A stretch of 64,000 nucleotides of DNA from Panax quinquefolius (GCA_020205615.1 JAINUW010000387.1:186001-250000), one strand, 5' to 3'. Shown: positions 46,587 through 59,445, numbered from the stretch's first letter. A program made the numbers and translations. The notes: generated from the letters alone by a model not told the origin.

Positions 46587-46876
46587 GATACGGAATGAAG
46601 TCCGATTATATGGACACAGCACGACTCTCAACGTGAATAATTGTGTGTGAATGATGGTGGAGAAAGGCTATAAGAAATGTAAGAAGTCTTACAGTGGGCT
46701 GCCAAGAAGACTTCAAATAGCTTTAAATGAATGAACACTCAGTTTCTACCAGTAAAATATAGCAAAGCACAAGCTCACAAGTGTTTGGAAAGAGAAATCA
46801 CTCAGTTTATAGTGTATACAAAGCAAAATAGACAGGGCTTCCTCGCCTTTTCTCTTCTTAAAATGGCCACCCCAAG

Positions 46877-46894
46877 CCCTCTATTTATAGAGGG
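46877..46894 (-). promoter_or_regulatory. TATA box inside palindrome, third C LTR
   Basis: CCCTCTAT-TT-ATAGAGGG is a perfect dyad. The arms differ from GCTCTATA/TATAGAGC of the other copies yet remain complementary. Confidence 0.6.
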
Positions 46895-47299
46895 GGAGCC
46901 GCGGGTGTACCTACGGTAACCACAGATCCACCTTTAACTACCTGGGGTTCCCCCGGGCACCATGGGCCCCGCCGTCTTGATGTACGTGCACGCATGCAAC
47001 TCGTTGTCCGCTTGAACCTTCACTTTTGATCTGGGCATCCGATTGAGGCATATAATACCTTTTCAGAATGCTGTTGTCGAAAGCTACACAATGGCATGAG
47101 ATAAGAGGTTGTACGAAGTCGGGAAGATGGGATCATGCCCAGGTCTTCAAATTCTATCCGGTGTGTTGTCTTGTGTAGTAGTCATTCGGGACTTAAGCTA
47201 TGGTTCTTATAGGACACTTTTGTGTAGAATGTGGGATGAAATGTTGTTGAGACGGCGTGAATGTGGGATCGAGGTGGCAAAATAATGATTTTGCCCCTC

Positions 47300-47800
47300 A
47301 CCGGGATTATCTCCAATTTGGGTTGATTTAGCCATCGTTGCTAAGGGTTATCTCTGAGATTAGGCTGTTGTAGGTGCATTCCTCGAGGTTGTCTCTGAGG
47401 TTGGAACTGAAATTCCCGGGGTTATCTCTGGGACTGGACTGAGTATCTCGGGGTTGTCTTTGAGATGGAACTGAGGATTCCGGGGTTATCTCCGGAACTG
47501 AAATTGCATTCCTCGGGGTTGTATCCGAGGTTGGAACTAAAATTTTTGATGTTGTCTTCGAGACTTAAACTAAGTATCTAGGGATTGTCTCCGAGATGAA
47601 AAAACTGAGTATCCCGGGGTTGTCTCCGGGACTGAAACTGCATTCCTCGAGGTTATCTCTGAGGTTGGAACTGAAATTTCTGGGGTTGTCTCCGAGACTG
47701 AAACTGAGTATCTCAGAGTTGTCTCCGAGATGAAAAAACTGGGTATCCCGGGATTGTCTCCTGGACAGGAACTGGTTTGTCCTCCAGGGTTATATTTGAA
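47300..47800 (-). repeat. Expanded 'gggttgtctccgag' array
   Basis: A dozen or so degenerate units of about 35-45 bp, alternating 'cctcggggttgtctccgagg' and 'actgaaactgagtatctc'. It is longer than the equivalent array in the two other C LTRs. Confidence 0.75.
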
Positions 47801-47860
47801 AGACGATTCTGCCCTCCTGCAATGTTAGTAACAAGAATACAAAAATTTTGAGTGTCTACA

Positions 47861-48049
47861 ATAATATGAAAATTTTTACTCTTTAGAGTGATGTTTTGGG
47901 TAGTATGTGATGATAAGTATGAAATAGTATGAACTCGTTGCGTACGGGTAGAATCTGATATGATTGGATAAAGGTTATAATGAAAACCTAGTTTTGGTGA
48001 ATGAAAGGACTAGGGTGTCCGGGGACGGAATCCTTATAAGGGGGAAGAA
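47861..48049 (+). mobile_element. D: 3' UTR and polypurine tract of chromovirus
   Basis: Non-coding. It ends 'cggaatccttataagggggaagaa' (polypurine tract about 48033-48049) before the LTR. The same word, with few changes, precedes the E 3' LTR, so D and E belong to related Tekay/Del elements. Confidence 0.65.
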
Positions 48050-50350
48050 TGTGACATCCCAAAAATTCATAAGATTTTGATTGATTAAATTAAAGGTTAA
48101 AGAAAAAAACCTAGAGTGGAAATAGAGGAATGATTTAAAATTTTTAAAGAAGAACCTATATGGTTTTCTATTTGAATAGAATTGAGAAAATAAGGGTTAT
48201 AAAATTCAAAACCTAGAATGAAATTATATTTGGAAGTAAGTTAAGAATAAGGTATTATATTACCTTCAACTTTATGTGAATTAATTATGAGAATGATTGA
48301 AATTTTGAAAAGAAAGAAATAGATTATGAATGTGGAAAATTTATTAAGGAAATAAAATTCAAGTGAAGAGATATTTAAAGGATAAAAGCGAATGTGTATA
48401 TGTATATGTACATATATTACTTAGTGATGTGCTATATATTTTAGCAAGAGGAGTGATAATGATAAATACTTTGTGAATATGTGAGTAAGTGAATATGAAT
48501 ATTATGTGATGGTTTATATTTGTTTATTTATATAAACAAATAAAAGAAACGAAGGTAACCTAATTATATATTATGAATGAAAAATTTAAAAACTTACTGG
48601 TTATGGTATAAGAGAATATTGGTATTTAAAATATATACTAATGCTAAAAGATTTATTTTATGCATCCTAATTAATTAATTTTATAACCTAATTAGAGCAA
48701 GTCTAATTGGGTTAAGAAATTAAGTGTACATGAATAAGAATTTAAAATATAAATTAAAGAAATAAAAACCCTAATTAAATGATTAGGGTAGGATAAAATT
48801 AAAAGTGTTGGACTATGATAATTTTTCATAGCCTAAAGAATTAAATTAAAAGCCCAAGCTTAGCCCAATTGAAGAGGGGGTATTTTAGACATTTGACATA
48901 CTAAATAAGAAATAAAATCAAAGCAAGACTTGGTGAAATAAAGGCCACTTGGCCGGATGAAAATGTGAGGAGGAAAATGATGGAGCATGTCATCAATTAA
49001 ACCACATTTTTGCAAAAGATATTTTACCCATTTATGCCTTATGTGTCATTATATTGTTAAGCCACTCATGTTAACTAACATGTGGGAGATAAAAGGCCAA
49101 ATGGATGGTGGTTTGTGGGAGAAAAAGAGAGGTGCATGTGGAGATAATTATAATATATATCTAATAACAAGCTATCTTGTTTCTTTCTCTTTCATTTAGC
49201 TAACATAAGAAACAAAATAGAGAGAGAGAGAAGAGAAGCTATTTCGGTAGCCCCTTAAAGGAAAAGAGAGAGAGTTTTGTAAACTATCAAAGCTCCATAA
49301 TCAAACTTAGGAAGAAGAAGAAGGAAGCTCAAAAGTAAAAGGTATAACCTTAAACTAGCTTATGTAATTTTTTATTTGATTATTGTAAATCATAACTTAA
49401 ATTTATGTTTCTAAACTCAAAAACTTTGTATATACTTGTTGATGAGTGTTTCATGTTTAGATATACCCATATTGGGTGTTTATTTGTTAGGAAATCAAAA
49501 GAAAAGAAAAGTAATTTTCCTAGTTTATAAACCATAAAATTTTTATGTACTTTGGATTTCCACCGTTTTTGATCTACACTTTCTTTTTGTGATCCGTCAA
49601 AGAGAGGTGCTAATTATGTAATTTAACTACTAAACCAAAGTGGTAGCACTCAAAAATGTTGAGTACACAGTCTGTAGTGACAGTTTTAGCAAAAATAGTT
49701 TTGTTGTCAATAAAGGGAAACACACTGTTTTGGTCCAGTCATTTCAAGGGGTAGTTTGGTTATTTTTCTGACATTCAAAAATTCTAGAAAACTTTGGGAT
49801 GATAATATAATGAGTTTTCTAACATCTGCAACTGTAATCTCTGGAGAAGGAGTTGTTGATTTCTGTATGGACTATTTTTAACAGAGTACGAAAAACTCAT
49901 TTTTTCCAAAGAGCTACTGTTTCAGAATTTGTAAGGGCTATTTCTGTCACTTAATTTATGAAATAAATTCCACCCTTTTGGGACATGAAAATATATGACA
50001 TAATGTAGCTCCTGTCCAAAAATGAGCTCATTCCGACTTAAAATGAACAAGTTATGACCATTTCAATTTTTAGGATTTTTCGACGAAAATGGCTATAACC
50101 GGAGTTCTATAACTCCGATGGCCACGAAATTTTAACTGGAGTCTCACGTTAAAACGTAAAATAATATTTCAAGAGATGGGAATTTCTAGAGTTAAGCATG
50201 ATAGGGATAATTTCTTAAGCTACGAACTAAAAATAATTTTTTGAAAAATACTAAAGGGAATTGAAAAATTATAGAAAAAATCTTTTTGTGTATGAAATAT
50301 ATGTATATATGTTTGGACAAAATATAGAAAAATAATAATTAGATTTGGTA
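48050..50350 (+). mobile_element. D 3' LTR, left piece
   Basis: Begins TGTGACATCCCAAAAATTC and shares its first 100 bp with the A LTR in outline. It also has a short telobox patch (aaaaccctaa, about 48765). No clear TATA box. It is cut by E at tggta (50346-50350) and continues at 62846. Confidence 0.75.
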
Positions 50351-51723
50351 TGTGACGCCCCCAAATTTGGGTATCTTCCAACCCGATAGATGGTGCTACA
50401 CGGTACTCATAATCATACATTCATTCCATTGAAATCACAACACAATGAATGTATTAACTATATTCTTATTATAATCATAGTAAATCCTTTCCCAGGTTCA
50501 TAAATCGAACACATCATTTGTTGTTCATAAGTATAATGCATACAAACATATTAGTCTATTACAGGATAATTAACTATACATCTTAGTCTTTCATTTATCT
50601 CTCTTAGAACTCTCAGTTCGTTCGGCATTAGCTGCAATCATATAATTCAAACAAGAAGTGAGCATAACTAGCTCAGCAAGTCTATCAAAGGATAATATCA
50701 ATACCACATCGAGCATTATATAATTATCTTCCATAACTGAACAAATAGTTATGAAGTACTATGAAACATTAACTAGCACTTCTCATTTTATAACAACAAT
50801 TCCAAAGTATATATAATATCTTAGGAATTCTGAACCGGTCGAAAGACCATGAACATACTCTTTTCGTTTTCATACATAAAAAGGACATCCCGGCACTAAG
50901 GCTGTACATCCGACATTTCTTACAAGCACTTTTAGGTGATCAGCCTATAGTACTCTATGTTGATCAACATTCATCCGTTAAACGTATTTATATTTAAGTT
51001 TTGGCAACCTCGCGTGCCCATCGAATAAACGATGAAAAATACTTTTGTTTGTTCATAGACAAATATAACTTTGAATTCGTACCAAATATTTGGCATAGGA
51101 TAGCGTTATCATTTATATATAGAAAGACTTGTAAACAAATTAATCTAACTCTTAAGAATAGTTAAGTCGAGTTAAAACTGGCATCGACCCTTTTGTAAAA
51201 TAATTCATGCATCATAGAACATGAATCACATAAAACTTGATTAACACGAAGGTTAGACAAGCGTTAAGAAAACTTTCCTTCAAGCGTCTTCAAATATAAT
51301 ATTCAACAGTTCTCAATCTTTACAGTATCTACATGATAAATTCACATAGCACACTATAATTAGTTATCAAACAATCTAATCATATTGTTATTACCAACTT
51401 CTTTCTCTTCTATGTCTTAATTTAATTTATTTCATTAATAATGTCAATTCGACTTACTACCCCTTCATTACAGCTTGTTAACGTCTTTCTTTACTAACCG
51501 AGACTTATTCATTATTGGTTAATTACCAAATCTCAAATACATCTTACTTCATTTATCTCGCGTTCTTTTCTTACTCTCTATTAATCCATACTCACGTTAC
51601 TAATGTTATCACTAGATAAGTGATTCTAATTGGTCTTACTATGTATATTAAGTACATATATACTCTACTATTCATTTCTAATTAGTTGGGATTGTTAAAC
51701 TTAAGTTAATCAACAATTTCTCA

Positions 51724-51975
51724 CTGTCGGCGCTCCGGCGCGGCCATCCTTTACAACAGTGGTGTTCCGGCACCAGTCTGCAGTGGTAAATCCATCGTCT
51801 TGGCGTTGCGGCATGAGAATTCTATGTATGAGTGGCGCTGCGACGCCACTCTTCAGTGACTACTCTTACTATACGGGGCGCTGCGGCCCGGGATATAAGC
51901 TTACCAGTGGCGTTGCGGCGCCACTCTTCCATAACTCATTCTCTTATCCTGGTATTTGCTGGCATGATGTTTATA
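51724..51975 (-). repeat. GTGGCGCTGCGGCGCCAC dyad cluster, E 3' LTR
   Basis: Several copies of gtggcg(c/t)tgcg(a/g)cgccac and partial forms (ggcgctgcggcccgg), about 60-70 bp apart. They form a GC island in AT-rich LTR and match 60838-61110. Confidence 0.8.
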
Positions 51976-52863
51976 ATGGGGTTCAATATTGCATTTCTCC
52001 CCCTAAGCCTCAGTTGGCTTTGACAGTTTAAATTTTCGACGAACTTCCCGGGCTCATAACTTATTCATTTTACATCCGAATTGGCTTATTCAAAAGTCAT
52101 TAACTCATAAAATTACATACTCTAAGTGTTCATGAAAGATTTTTACAAATTCAAATCCGTTAACTCAGAATTCACCTTTTAGTTCATTATCGAGCGTTCG
52201 TTTATCCTTTGTGAGCGTTCAATACTTATTTTCTTTGCTCTAAGTCAGAATTCAACGATTCTTGAGTCCACGACTCTTGAATACCCTATCTCACGTGTTG
52301 ACATTGAAAACCAAAGTTTCCAAGTCACACGACAAATTTTGACTACTACTCCAAGATTTGTACATTTTCGATGTTTAACGTCTAATTCCATAAAATTCTC
52401 CATAACTTTGTTACTCATGTTCTAAATGCCAAATCAAATGGAATAACTCCATTGATTCATCATCTGCATCCTAACCAAGCAAGATGCATATACCCTATCA
52501 ATGATGATTTTTCAATTTGTCCATCAACAACAAAGTTAACGTTCAACGGTTTCTACAGTTTAAACTTACGTAAACCCTTACGATTTCTACTTAAACATTA
52601 ATTATCAATGTTTTAATCATTAATAGCCATCTTTATGCCTCCTTAAGAGACATACTCCACCAATCTACGATTCTCTACGAAAAAGAAATTGAAAAGATTA
52701 AAAACTAACGTTTACGACATATTACATTTTCGTTCTTCGCGTTCTTGCTAAAACTTCGTATGTTTTGCTTCAAAGTAGCCTGGTTACTTGTTTTTAGCTC
52801 TTTCTCTCTCTCAATATATGTTGGCTAATGTTTGTAAACTATCAAATGAACTAGCCAAACTTC

Positions 52864-52871
52864 TATTTATA
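52864..52871 (-). promoter_or_regulatory. TATA box of E 3' LTR
   Basis: The minus strand reads cgTATAAATAgaag. The same box is kept at 61975-61982 in the 5' LTR. Confidence 0.6.
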
Positions 52872-53744
52872 CGAAATTCAAATGGAGGGAAAATGGTCTT
52901 TCTTCCTACCTCCTTACAATTCATTTTCTTCCTCACCAAGTAAATTTGCTTTACTTGGTCATCAAGTAGCCGGACCACATTGCCTTGTGGGTCCCTCCAT
53001 GGGTTGCCCCATGGGTTTTACCCATCTAGTGACCCATTGGTTTGATCCGCGGTTTGGTTTCTTGAATCTGGCTTGATTAAACTTAACATCGGGCCTTAAC
53101 TTGGGCTTGATTACACAATTCATTGGGCTTGATACAATCCAAGTATAATTAGATTATACAAAGTACTTAAACTCAAAGTCCATTAAGAACTAATCGTATT
53201 CTATGCGTATAACTCATGTATTCTCTTCGTATAGTATTCGTACGATGTTCATATTATACGTTGTAATATTCTTCATACTATACTCGTATACTAACTAGTA
53301 TCATACTCGAATATCGTACATATAATAACCCTAATCATTATAAGCACTTCATTTCTTTCTCAAAAATCGCTTTCCCTAACCCTTAGGTTTTAAGTCCGTA
53401 GGCGAAAAATTCGTTTGCCATAACTGAAATATTATTGGATATTCCATCTCATCGTCGTATTCTATCATTACGCATTTCTCAGAAATTCAAACTTAATTCC
53501 TGAGCTCAAATGGATGAATAGTGTTTTTACAAAAATTTCTCGGAAAACTTTTATTTTCTTCTTGGAAATTCAAAATAATTAATTCTAGCACATAGCCAGA
53601 ATCCTAACCACATCCGTAAATTCAAGGTCATAGAACGACCTTCAATTAGCTTACTCACATAAATAATCAATTAAATTCATTTAATTCACATAATCAAATA
53701 AAAATTAAATTCTCATATAAATTCGATTTTCTCTGGAGTTACAT

Positions 53745-53762
53745 TCTCCTCCCTTATAAGGA
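53745..53762 (-). other. E polypurine tract
   Basis: The minus strand reads ccttataagggaggagaa directly before the TGTAACTCC LTR terminus. Confidence 0.75.
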
Positions 53763-53787
53763 TTTTGTCCCCAGAATCTCGCTATAA

Positions 53788-54273
53788 TTACATAAACAAA
53801 TAAGAAAAATTTTCCTTCATTTTACTTTCGAGTTCCCACGTTGCTTCTTCAGCATTGTGGTTCCTCCAAATCACCTTCACCGAAGGTATTATCTTATTTC
53901 TTAAGACTTGTTCCTTTCTATCAATAATTTGAATTGGAAGTTCTTCATACATTAAGTCTTTTTCTATCTGAATAGATTCATACTCTATTACGTGTTTATA
54001 GTCTGGTTTATAAGGACGCAACACAGACATGTGAAACACATTGTGTATATGTTCCATTTCTGGAGTTAGAGCTACTTCATAAGCTACCTCTCCTACCCTT
54101 CTTAAAATTTCAAAAGGTCCTATAAACCTTGGACTTAACTTTCCTTTCTTCCCAAAACGTATCTTCCCTTTCAAAGGCGATACTTTCAGAAATACATATG
54201 AACCTACTTCAAATTCCCTCTTCTCTCGATGAGTATCAACATACTTCTTCTGCCTATCTTGAGCCGCTACCAA
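53788..54273 (-). pseudogene. pol: E integrase C-terminus with GPF module and chromodomain
   Basis: The C-terminal module of integrase (161 codons) has a GPY/F-type stretch RFIGPFEILRRVGEVAYEVAL at residues 49-69 and HNVFHMSVLRPYKPD at 77-91. A chromodomain follows at about 108-157 (IIDRKEQVLRNK, VKVIWRNH, EEATWELE). Chromodomains steer integration towards heterochromatin in this clade. The frame is continuous with the upstream core block apart from one stop at 54274-54276. The sequence runs to a natural stop just before the polypurine tract. Confidence 0.9.
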
Positions 54274-55300
54274 TCATGTACGTATTAACTTTACCATGTC
54301 CGCCGTTTGTTGTACCATCTCAGGTCCCAACATCCGATGTTCACCTACTTCATCCCAACACAGTGGAGTTCTGTACTTCCTCCCATACAACGCTTTGTAA
54401 GGCGGCATGCCTATACTAGCATGAAAACTATTATTGTACAGGAATTCTACCAAAGGTAGATATTCATCCCAACTCCCTTTGATTTCCATAACGCAAGATC
54501 TTAACATATCTTCAAGCGTTTGAATTGTCCGTTCACTTTGTCCATCCATTTGAGGATGATATGTCGTACTCAATCTCAACTGCATTTCCATTTTCTCTTG
54601 CAACTCCTCCAAAAGTTCGACGTGAATCGTGGATCACGATCTGGCACAATCGACACAGGTACTCCATGTCTTTGAATAATTTCTTTGACATACAGTTTAG
54701 CTAATTATTCTAGGTTATACCAAACTCCTATTGGTAGAAAGTGAGTCAATTTTGTTAATCGATCCACTATTACCCAAATAGCATCGTATCATTTCCTTGT
54801 TATTGGAAGTCCCACCACGAAATCCATTGTGATATGCTCCAATTTCCACTCTGGAATTTCTAATGATTGCAATAACCCACTAGGTCATTGGTGTTTAGCC
54901 TTAAATTTTTGACAAGTTAAGCACTTACTAACATATTCTGCTATCTCCCTTTTCATGTTTGGCCACCAAAAGTTCTTACGAAGGTCTTGATACATCTTCG
55001 TACTACCGGGATGTATCCAGTACCTCAAACTATGGGCCTCACTCATTATCTCCTCTTTTAATTCAGAATTATTTGGAACCCAAATTCTTCCTTCAAAACG
55101 AAGAAATCCCTCCTTGTCGAGGTTATACTTAGTCTTCTCTTCATCTTCCATTCTCTTCTTCATTCGTTCACATTCCTCGTTGCTTAATTGCACTTCCTTA
55201 ACACGTTCCACTATGGTCGGTTGAGTCTCCATTGAGAATAACATTTCTACTGCTTCATCGGGTAATTTAACTTCTAACTCCATTCTCGCCATCTCTGTTA
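54274..55300 (-). pseudogene. pol: E integrase zinc domain and catalytic core, broken
   Basis: The zinc domain is at 54885-55292: HSLRYWIHPGSTKMYQDLRK, then CLTCQKFK. The core starts near 54835 (MDFVVGLP, first Asp). It has PDRDPRF near 54640 (second Asp) and DGQSERTIQTLEDMLR near 54540 (Glu), so the D,D,E residues remain. A stop near 54884, others before 54700 and a frameshift near 54612 break it. The triad is complete, unlike the integrase of C. Confidence 0.85.
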
Positions 55301-55398
55301 CTAAATCATTCTAAGTCGTTAACATTGACAGCTTTTCTTTACCCTTCCTACTTAGCGCATCGACTACTATATTTGCTTTCCCCGGATGATATAAAATA

Positions 55399-55782
55399 TC
55401 ACAACCATAATCTTTTATCAGTTCTAACCACCTTCTCTGCTTCATATTCAACACCTTCTGTGTGAAGATATATTTCACACTTCTCCCTGTATAAATAATG
55501 TCTCCATATTTTTAAGGAAAAAACTATAGCTGCCAATTCTAGGTCATGAGTAGGATAGACCTTCTCATAATCATTTAACTGACGTGATGCATACGCAATG
55601 ACCTTGCCATGTTGCATGAGCACGCAACCCAGTCCCCTATGTGAAGCATCGCTATACACTACAAAATTCCATGTATCATCTGGCAAAGACAATACAGGTG
55701 CCTCACTTAACCTCTTCTTTAGTTCCTGAAAACTATTCTCACACTTTCTAGTCCATATATACTTCACCGACTTCCTCGTCAA
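55399..55782 (-). pseudogene. pol: E RNase H, broken
   Basis: Block [21 protein letters not shown], then [18 protein letters not shown] and [34 protein letters not shown], is typical of Ty3/gypsy RNase H with catalytic Asp in SDAS and Glu in LELAA. After CEIYLHT the reading changes frame with loss of the DHKSL motif. The connection to integrase (55300-55398) has further stops. Confidence 0.9.
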
Positions 55783-56878
55783 ATTCGTCAGCGGAGTAGC
55801 TATTTTAGAAAAGTCTTAGATGAACCTTCTATAGTATCCCACTAACCCCAGAAAACTCCTAACTTCAGTTGGCATTTTCGGTTGCTCCCACTCATTAACT
55901 GTTTCTACCTTCGCTGGATCCACGAAAATGCCATCTTTATCAATAACATGCCCTAGAAACTACACTCGTTCAAGCCAAAACTCAGACTTTGTGAATTTTG
56001 CATACAACTTCTCCTTCCGTAGTGTTTCTAACACTATCCTTAAATGTTCATCGTGATCTTCTGGCATCTTAGAATAGACTAGAATATCATCAATGAACAC
56101 TACAATGAACTTGTCCAAATACTATTTGAACACTCTGTTCATCATATCCATGAATGCGGCTGGCGCATTAGTCAACCCAAGTGACATCACCAGAAACTCG
56201 TAATTACCATAACGAATCCTGAACATCATCTTAGGTACATCCTCCTTCCTCACTTTTAACTGGTGATACCCCGTACGGAAATCTATCTTAGAAAAATACT
56301 TTTCCCTTTTAACTGATCAAATAGATCATCGATCTTGGGCAGTGGGTATTTATTCTTAATCGTTAACTTGTTCACTCTTAATAGTCGATACAAAGTCTTA
56401 ACGACCCATCATTCTTCTTTAAAAACAATATCGATGCTCCCCAAGGAGACACACTCGATTGAATGTACTTCCTATCTAATAGTTCCTGTAGTTGAACCAT
56501 TGACTCCTTCATCTCAACTGGCGCCATCATATATGGTGCCCTTAAAGTTGGTGCCGTACCCGGTAACAGATCAATCACAAACTCGATCTCCCTATTCGAC
56601 GGAAGACCCGGTAACTCAGCTGGAAATACATCCGCGAATTCTTGCACTATAGGTATTTGTTCTAATGATGCTCCCACTCTTTGGGTATCCACAATATGGC
56701 ACAGATATCCTATACACCCCTTCCTCAACATCTTCCTAGCTTGTGTCATCGTTAGACAACAAGAGCGTCTCGGTGATTTACTACCAAAGAACACTACCTT
56801 GGTTTTCTTAGAAAGCCAAAGGTTCACACTTTTCCTATGGAAATCTATTATAGCCTTATGGTTAATCAACCAATCCAT
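55783..56878 (-). pseudogene. pol: E reverse transcriptase, broken
   Basis: The N-terminal part (56378-56878) is open: MDWLINHKAIIDF, then EFADVFPAELPGLP, IEFVIDLLPGTAP, and [21 protein letters not shown] ending in a stop. Further on, the plus-strand complement shows the catalytic [10 protein letters not shown] box at about 56086-56097, followed by FLGHVI and [11 protein letters not shown] landmarks with stops and frame slips near 56300, 55960 and 55815. FIDD is the usual form of the YxDD box in chromoviruses. Confidence 0.88.
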
Positions 56879-56896
56879 ACCAAGAATTACATAGAA

Positions 56897-57265
56897 TTAT
56901 TTCAACCTTATCGGTAACAAATCTACCGATAACTTATTACCTCTAATATCTACGCAACAATCCCAATAAATATGTTTAATGGGAATTATCTCTTCATTTG
57001 CTTCCTTAACGTCTAAAGGTATTTCTAACTTTTCAAGAATTAAACCTAATTGCTTAGCAAATTCACATGCTATAAAAGAACAAGTAGCACCCGAGTCAAA
57101 TAAAACATAAGCATTTATTTCATTGACTGGAATGATACCTAATATTACATCCGCTGATGCAACCACATCTTGGACAGTCATATTAAAAGTACGGGCTGAG
57201 GGTCTACCAGCCGATGGTGTTGGTCCAGTAATGGCTAACTTACCACTACCAAAACCCTTACTACC
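56897..57265 (-). pseudogene. pro: E aspartic protease, broken at the end
   Basis: The active site LFDSGATCSF lies at about 57085-57100 (residues 140-149 of the open block). The usual D-S-G is kept, and GLILEKLEIPLDV follows. In the same frame as gag and the start of RT. One stop at 56897 ends the block before LGMDWL. Confidence 0.88.
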
Positions 57266-58282
57266 CTCTGACCCCTTCTTCTGGCAATTTCTTTCCATGT
57301 GGTCCATGGACCCACAAACAAAACAACCATGGTTTTTCTTAGGATTAGGACAGTTGGGTGATAAATGTCCCTCCTGCCCACAGTTATAACAAACTGACTT
57401 TCCCTTCAGACAGACTCCCTGATGAGTCTTTCTGCATGTCTTGCATGCCTCCATCCTACGTTTAGGATCCCCTTGCTTCACCCCAGTATTCCCGGAGTTA
57501 AAAATCTTCCTTTTTGGCATACTGCCACTACCACTGGCAACCTCTGCCTTGGTTCCTCCCTCTCCCTTACTCTTATTCTTTCTTTCCTTGTGGTATTAGG
57601 TCAACGCCTCACTACCACCTTCTGCTATAATCGCCTTTTCAAGAATGGTCCCATAGAAAGCACTCTGGAACACAAAAATCCTACTATAAAGCTAGGGTTT
57701 CAAGCCCTGCTCAAACCTACGAGCCTTCCTCTCTTTAGTGACCACTTGGTGTTGAACAAACCTTATCAATTCATTGAATTTGGCTGCGTACTGGGGAACC
57801 ATCATGTCCCCTTGCTTAAGTTCTAGGAACTTAATCTCCATCCTACCTTACATGCTAGTAGGAAAGTTGTTTTCGAAGAATACCTTTTTGAACTGGTCCC
57901 ATGTAACCGCCTCAGTTCTAGCCCCACTCTGGTGAGCCTCCCACCAAAAGTTGGCTTCCCCTTTCATCATATAAGTCACAAAAGAAGTCTTTTGTGCCTC
58001 ACCTACGTTTGTAATAACAAACGCCTTCTCTATTTCTTTCACCCATGTCTGGGCCTCTATTGGGTCCGTCGTTCCTTTGAACTCAAGCGGACCAACGCTT
58101 TTAAATTCTTTAAAGGTAGTCATCCTGGCTACCCTAGGTCCCGCGGGTGCTCTACCCCCGGTTTGGTTAAATACAGCCGTTAATAAATTAACGAACTCTT
58201 GCATAGGGTTATTTGGACACCCTTGGTTATCATTATGTGACTCAGCCTCGTGATTACGTTGTCTTCTTCTTGGCGGCCTTAT
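57266..58282 (-). pseudogene. gag: E gag with three Cys-His knuckles, start codon lost
   Basis: Capsid core is at 57848-58204: FKGTTDPIEAQTWVKEIEKAF, MMKGEANFWWE and WDQFKKVFFENNF. C-terminal to it are knuckles CxxC-x3-H-x3-C, CxxC-x4-H-x4-C and again CxxC-x4-H-x4-C at about 57280-57445. Frame continuity upstream reaches ATA at 58280-58282 followed by a basic RPPRRRQRN stretch. This suggests that ATA replaced the original ATG. Stops at 57848, about 57695 and about 57590 break it. Confidence 0.88.
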
Positions 58283-58568
58283 TCTAATTAAATAAATAAA
58301 GTTTCATTATTATCTATTTACTTACTTAGTTATCTTTCCCCAATGATAACTCATACCACAACAAGCACATTTAATAAAAACTTCATTATATTAATATGTT
58401 TCTTCATAGTCAAAACTATTTACAATTTGCTTCCATAGACAAAAGCTATTACATTACTATCTCGCGATTGACTTCTACAAAAATTGGGATTTACAAAAAG
58501 ACTACCATTTAATTATACAAAAGAGGGTTTTACGTCACTACACATATACAAAAAGATCTACCGATCTA

Positions 58569-59146
58569 CTAACATTGCCATACGGTATTCTCATGTTTCT
58601 GATTCGCTAGAATCAAAACAATATCTCGACTAATAGTTTGTCGAGTCTGCCCTGACTCAATGGAATAACAAGCGATTTTCATCTTGAAATCCTCATGAGC
58701 ACTGTTGTGGATGTAAGACATTCGTGCTATCTTTTGGTCTTTCTCAACCAGTTTCTTACGAAGCTCTACGGCCTCTTCCTTATAGTCCATAGCCTTATCT
58801 ATCATAAGCACCTTTCATCGTGCTCTGACTCAAAATCTGCTTCTCCAGACTCCTTTGCTTCATAAAGAGCACTAATCTCTTCATTCTGGTTTTGCACAAC
58901 TGTATGCAGTTGCACATTCCTGTCAAGCACTGCCAGATACAATGCTCTCATTGCATCTGGAGGTGTTGACTCTTGAGTAGGTACCACTGTATTAATCGAT
59001 GTTACCTCCATATCCTCCTCCACATCTATCATCATATCAAGGTATGATGCTAGATCCATAGTTTCCTCAGAGTAATCCTCCTCAGAAATGTAATCCTCTG
59101 GCTCTGAATCTTCCAGAATGACTAATGGTGCCTCCGCCACTGGCAT
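58569..59146 (-). pseudogene. E extra ORF upstream of gag, unknown
   Basis: Two minus-strand frames overlap by ten bases: 59146-58802 (114 codons, very acidic start EDSEPEDYISEEDYSEE, then coiled-coil-like) and 58811-58569 (80 codons, KEEAVELRKKLVEKDQKIARM coiled coil). The overlap suggests one former ORF of about 190 codons with a frameshift, placed between the primer-binding site and gag in sense orientation. I do not recognise a family. It could be an extra structural or accessory protein of this element. It could also be chance, but its length and composition argue against that. Confidence 0.5.
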
Positions 59147-59445
59147 AGGTTAGGCGCTACTCTGTTCACAGACTCTTCGCTCACCACGTGTATATCTCTA
59201 TACATCAAGTTATCGATCGACATCTACAATAACACATAACATGTTGATTAGTACATAATACACAATAATATAAGCACAAATCACATTTATTTAGGGTTAA
59301 TTTCCATCTTTTAAATCTTTTGGTACTGAGTTTCCTCAATACCTTATTAACTCATTCGACTCGAGTTTACTTCCTTCGGACTTTTCCTTCCTTAACGAGT
59401 TTATTAGCCTAAGGTTCTTCCCCCCCTTAAGTTTTATAACCTAAT

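Larger units (their letters stand above)
46507..47860 (-). mobile_element. C-family LTR fragment, minus strand
   Basis: Reads from TGTAGACACTCAAAA (47860, minus strand) through an expanded 'ggttgtctccgag' array (47300-47800) and the TATA palindrome (46877-46894) into (TA)n, where it stops after about 1.35 kb. No PBS or internal domain is present, so it is a truncated LTR. Confidence 0.85.
50351..53744 (-). mobile_element. E 3' LTR
   Basis: 3,394 bp, plus-strand edges TGTGACGCCCCC and GGAGTTACA. It includes a GC-rich dyad cluster (51724-51975) and a TATA box on the minus strand (52864-52871). Confidence 0.92.

Noticed and set aside
51759..52031. 90-codon frame in E 3' LTR
   Set aside because: Generated by the GC dyad cluster. 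The matching frame in the 5' LTR (60867-61136) has a different sequence.
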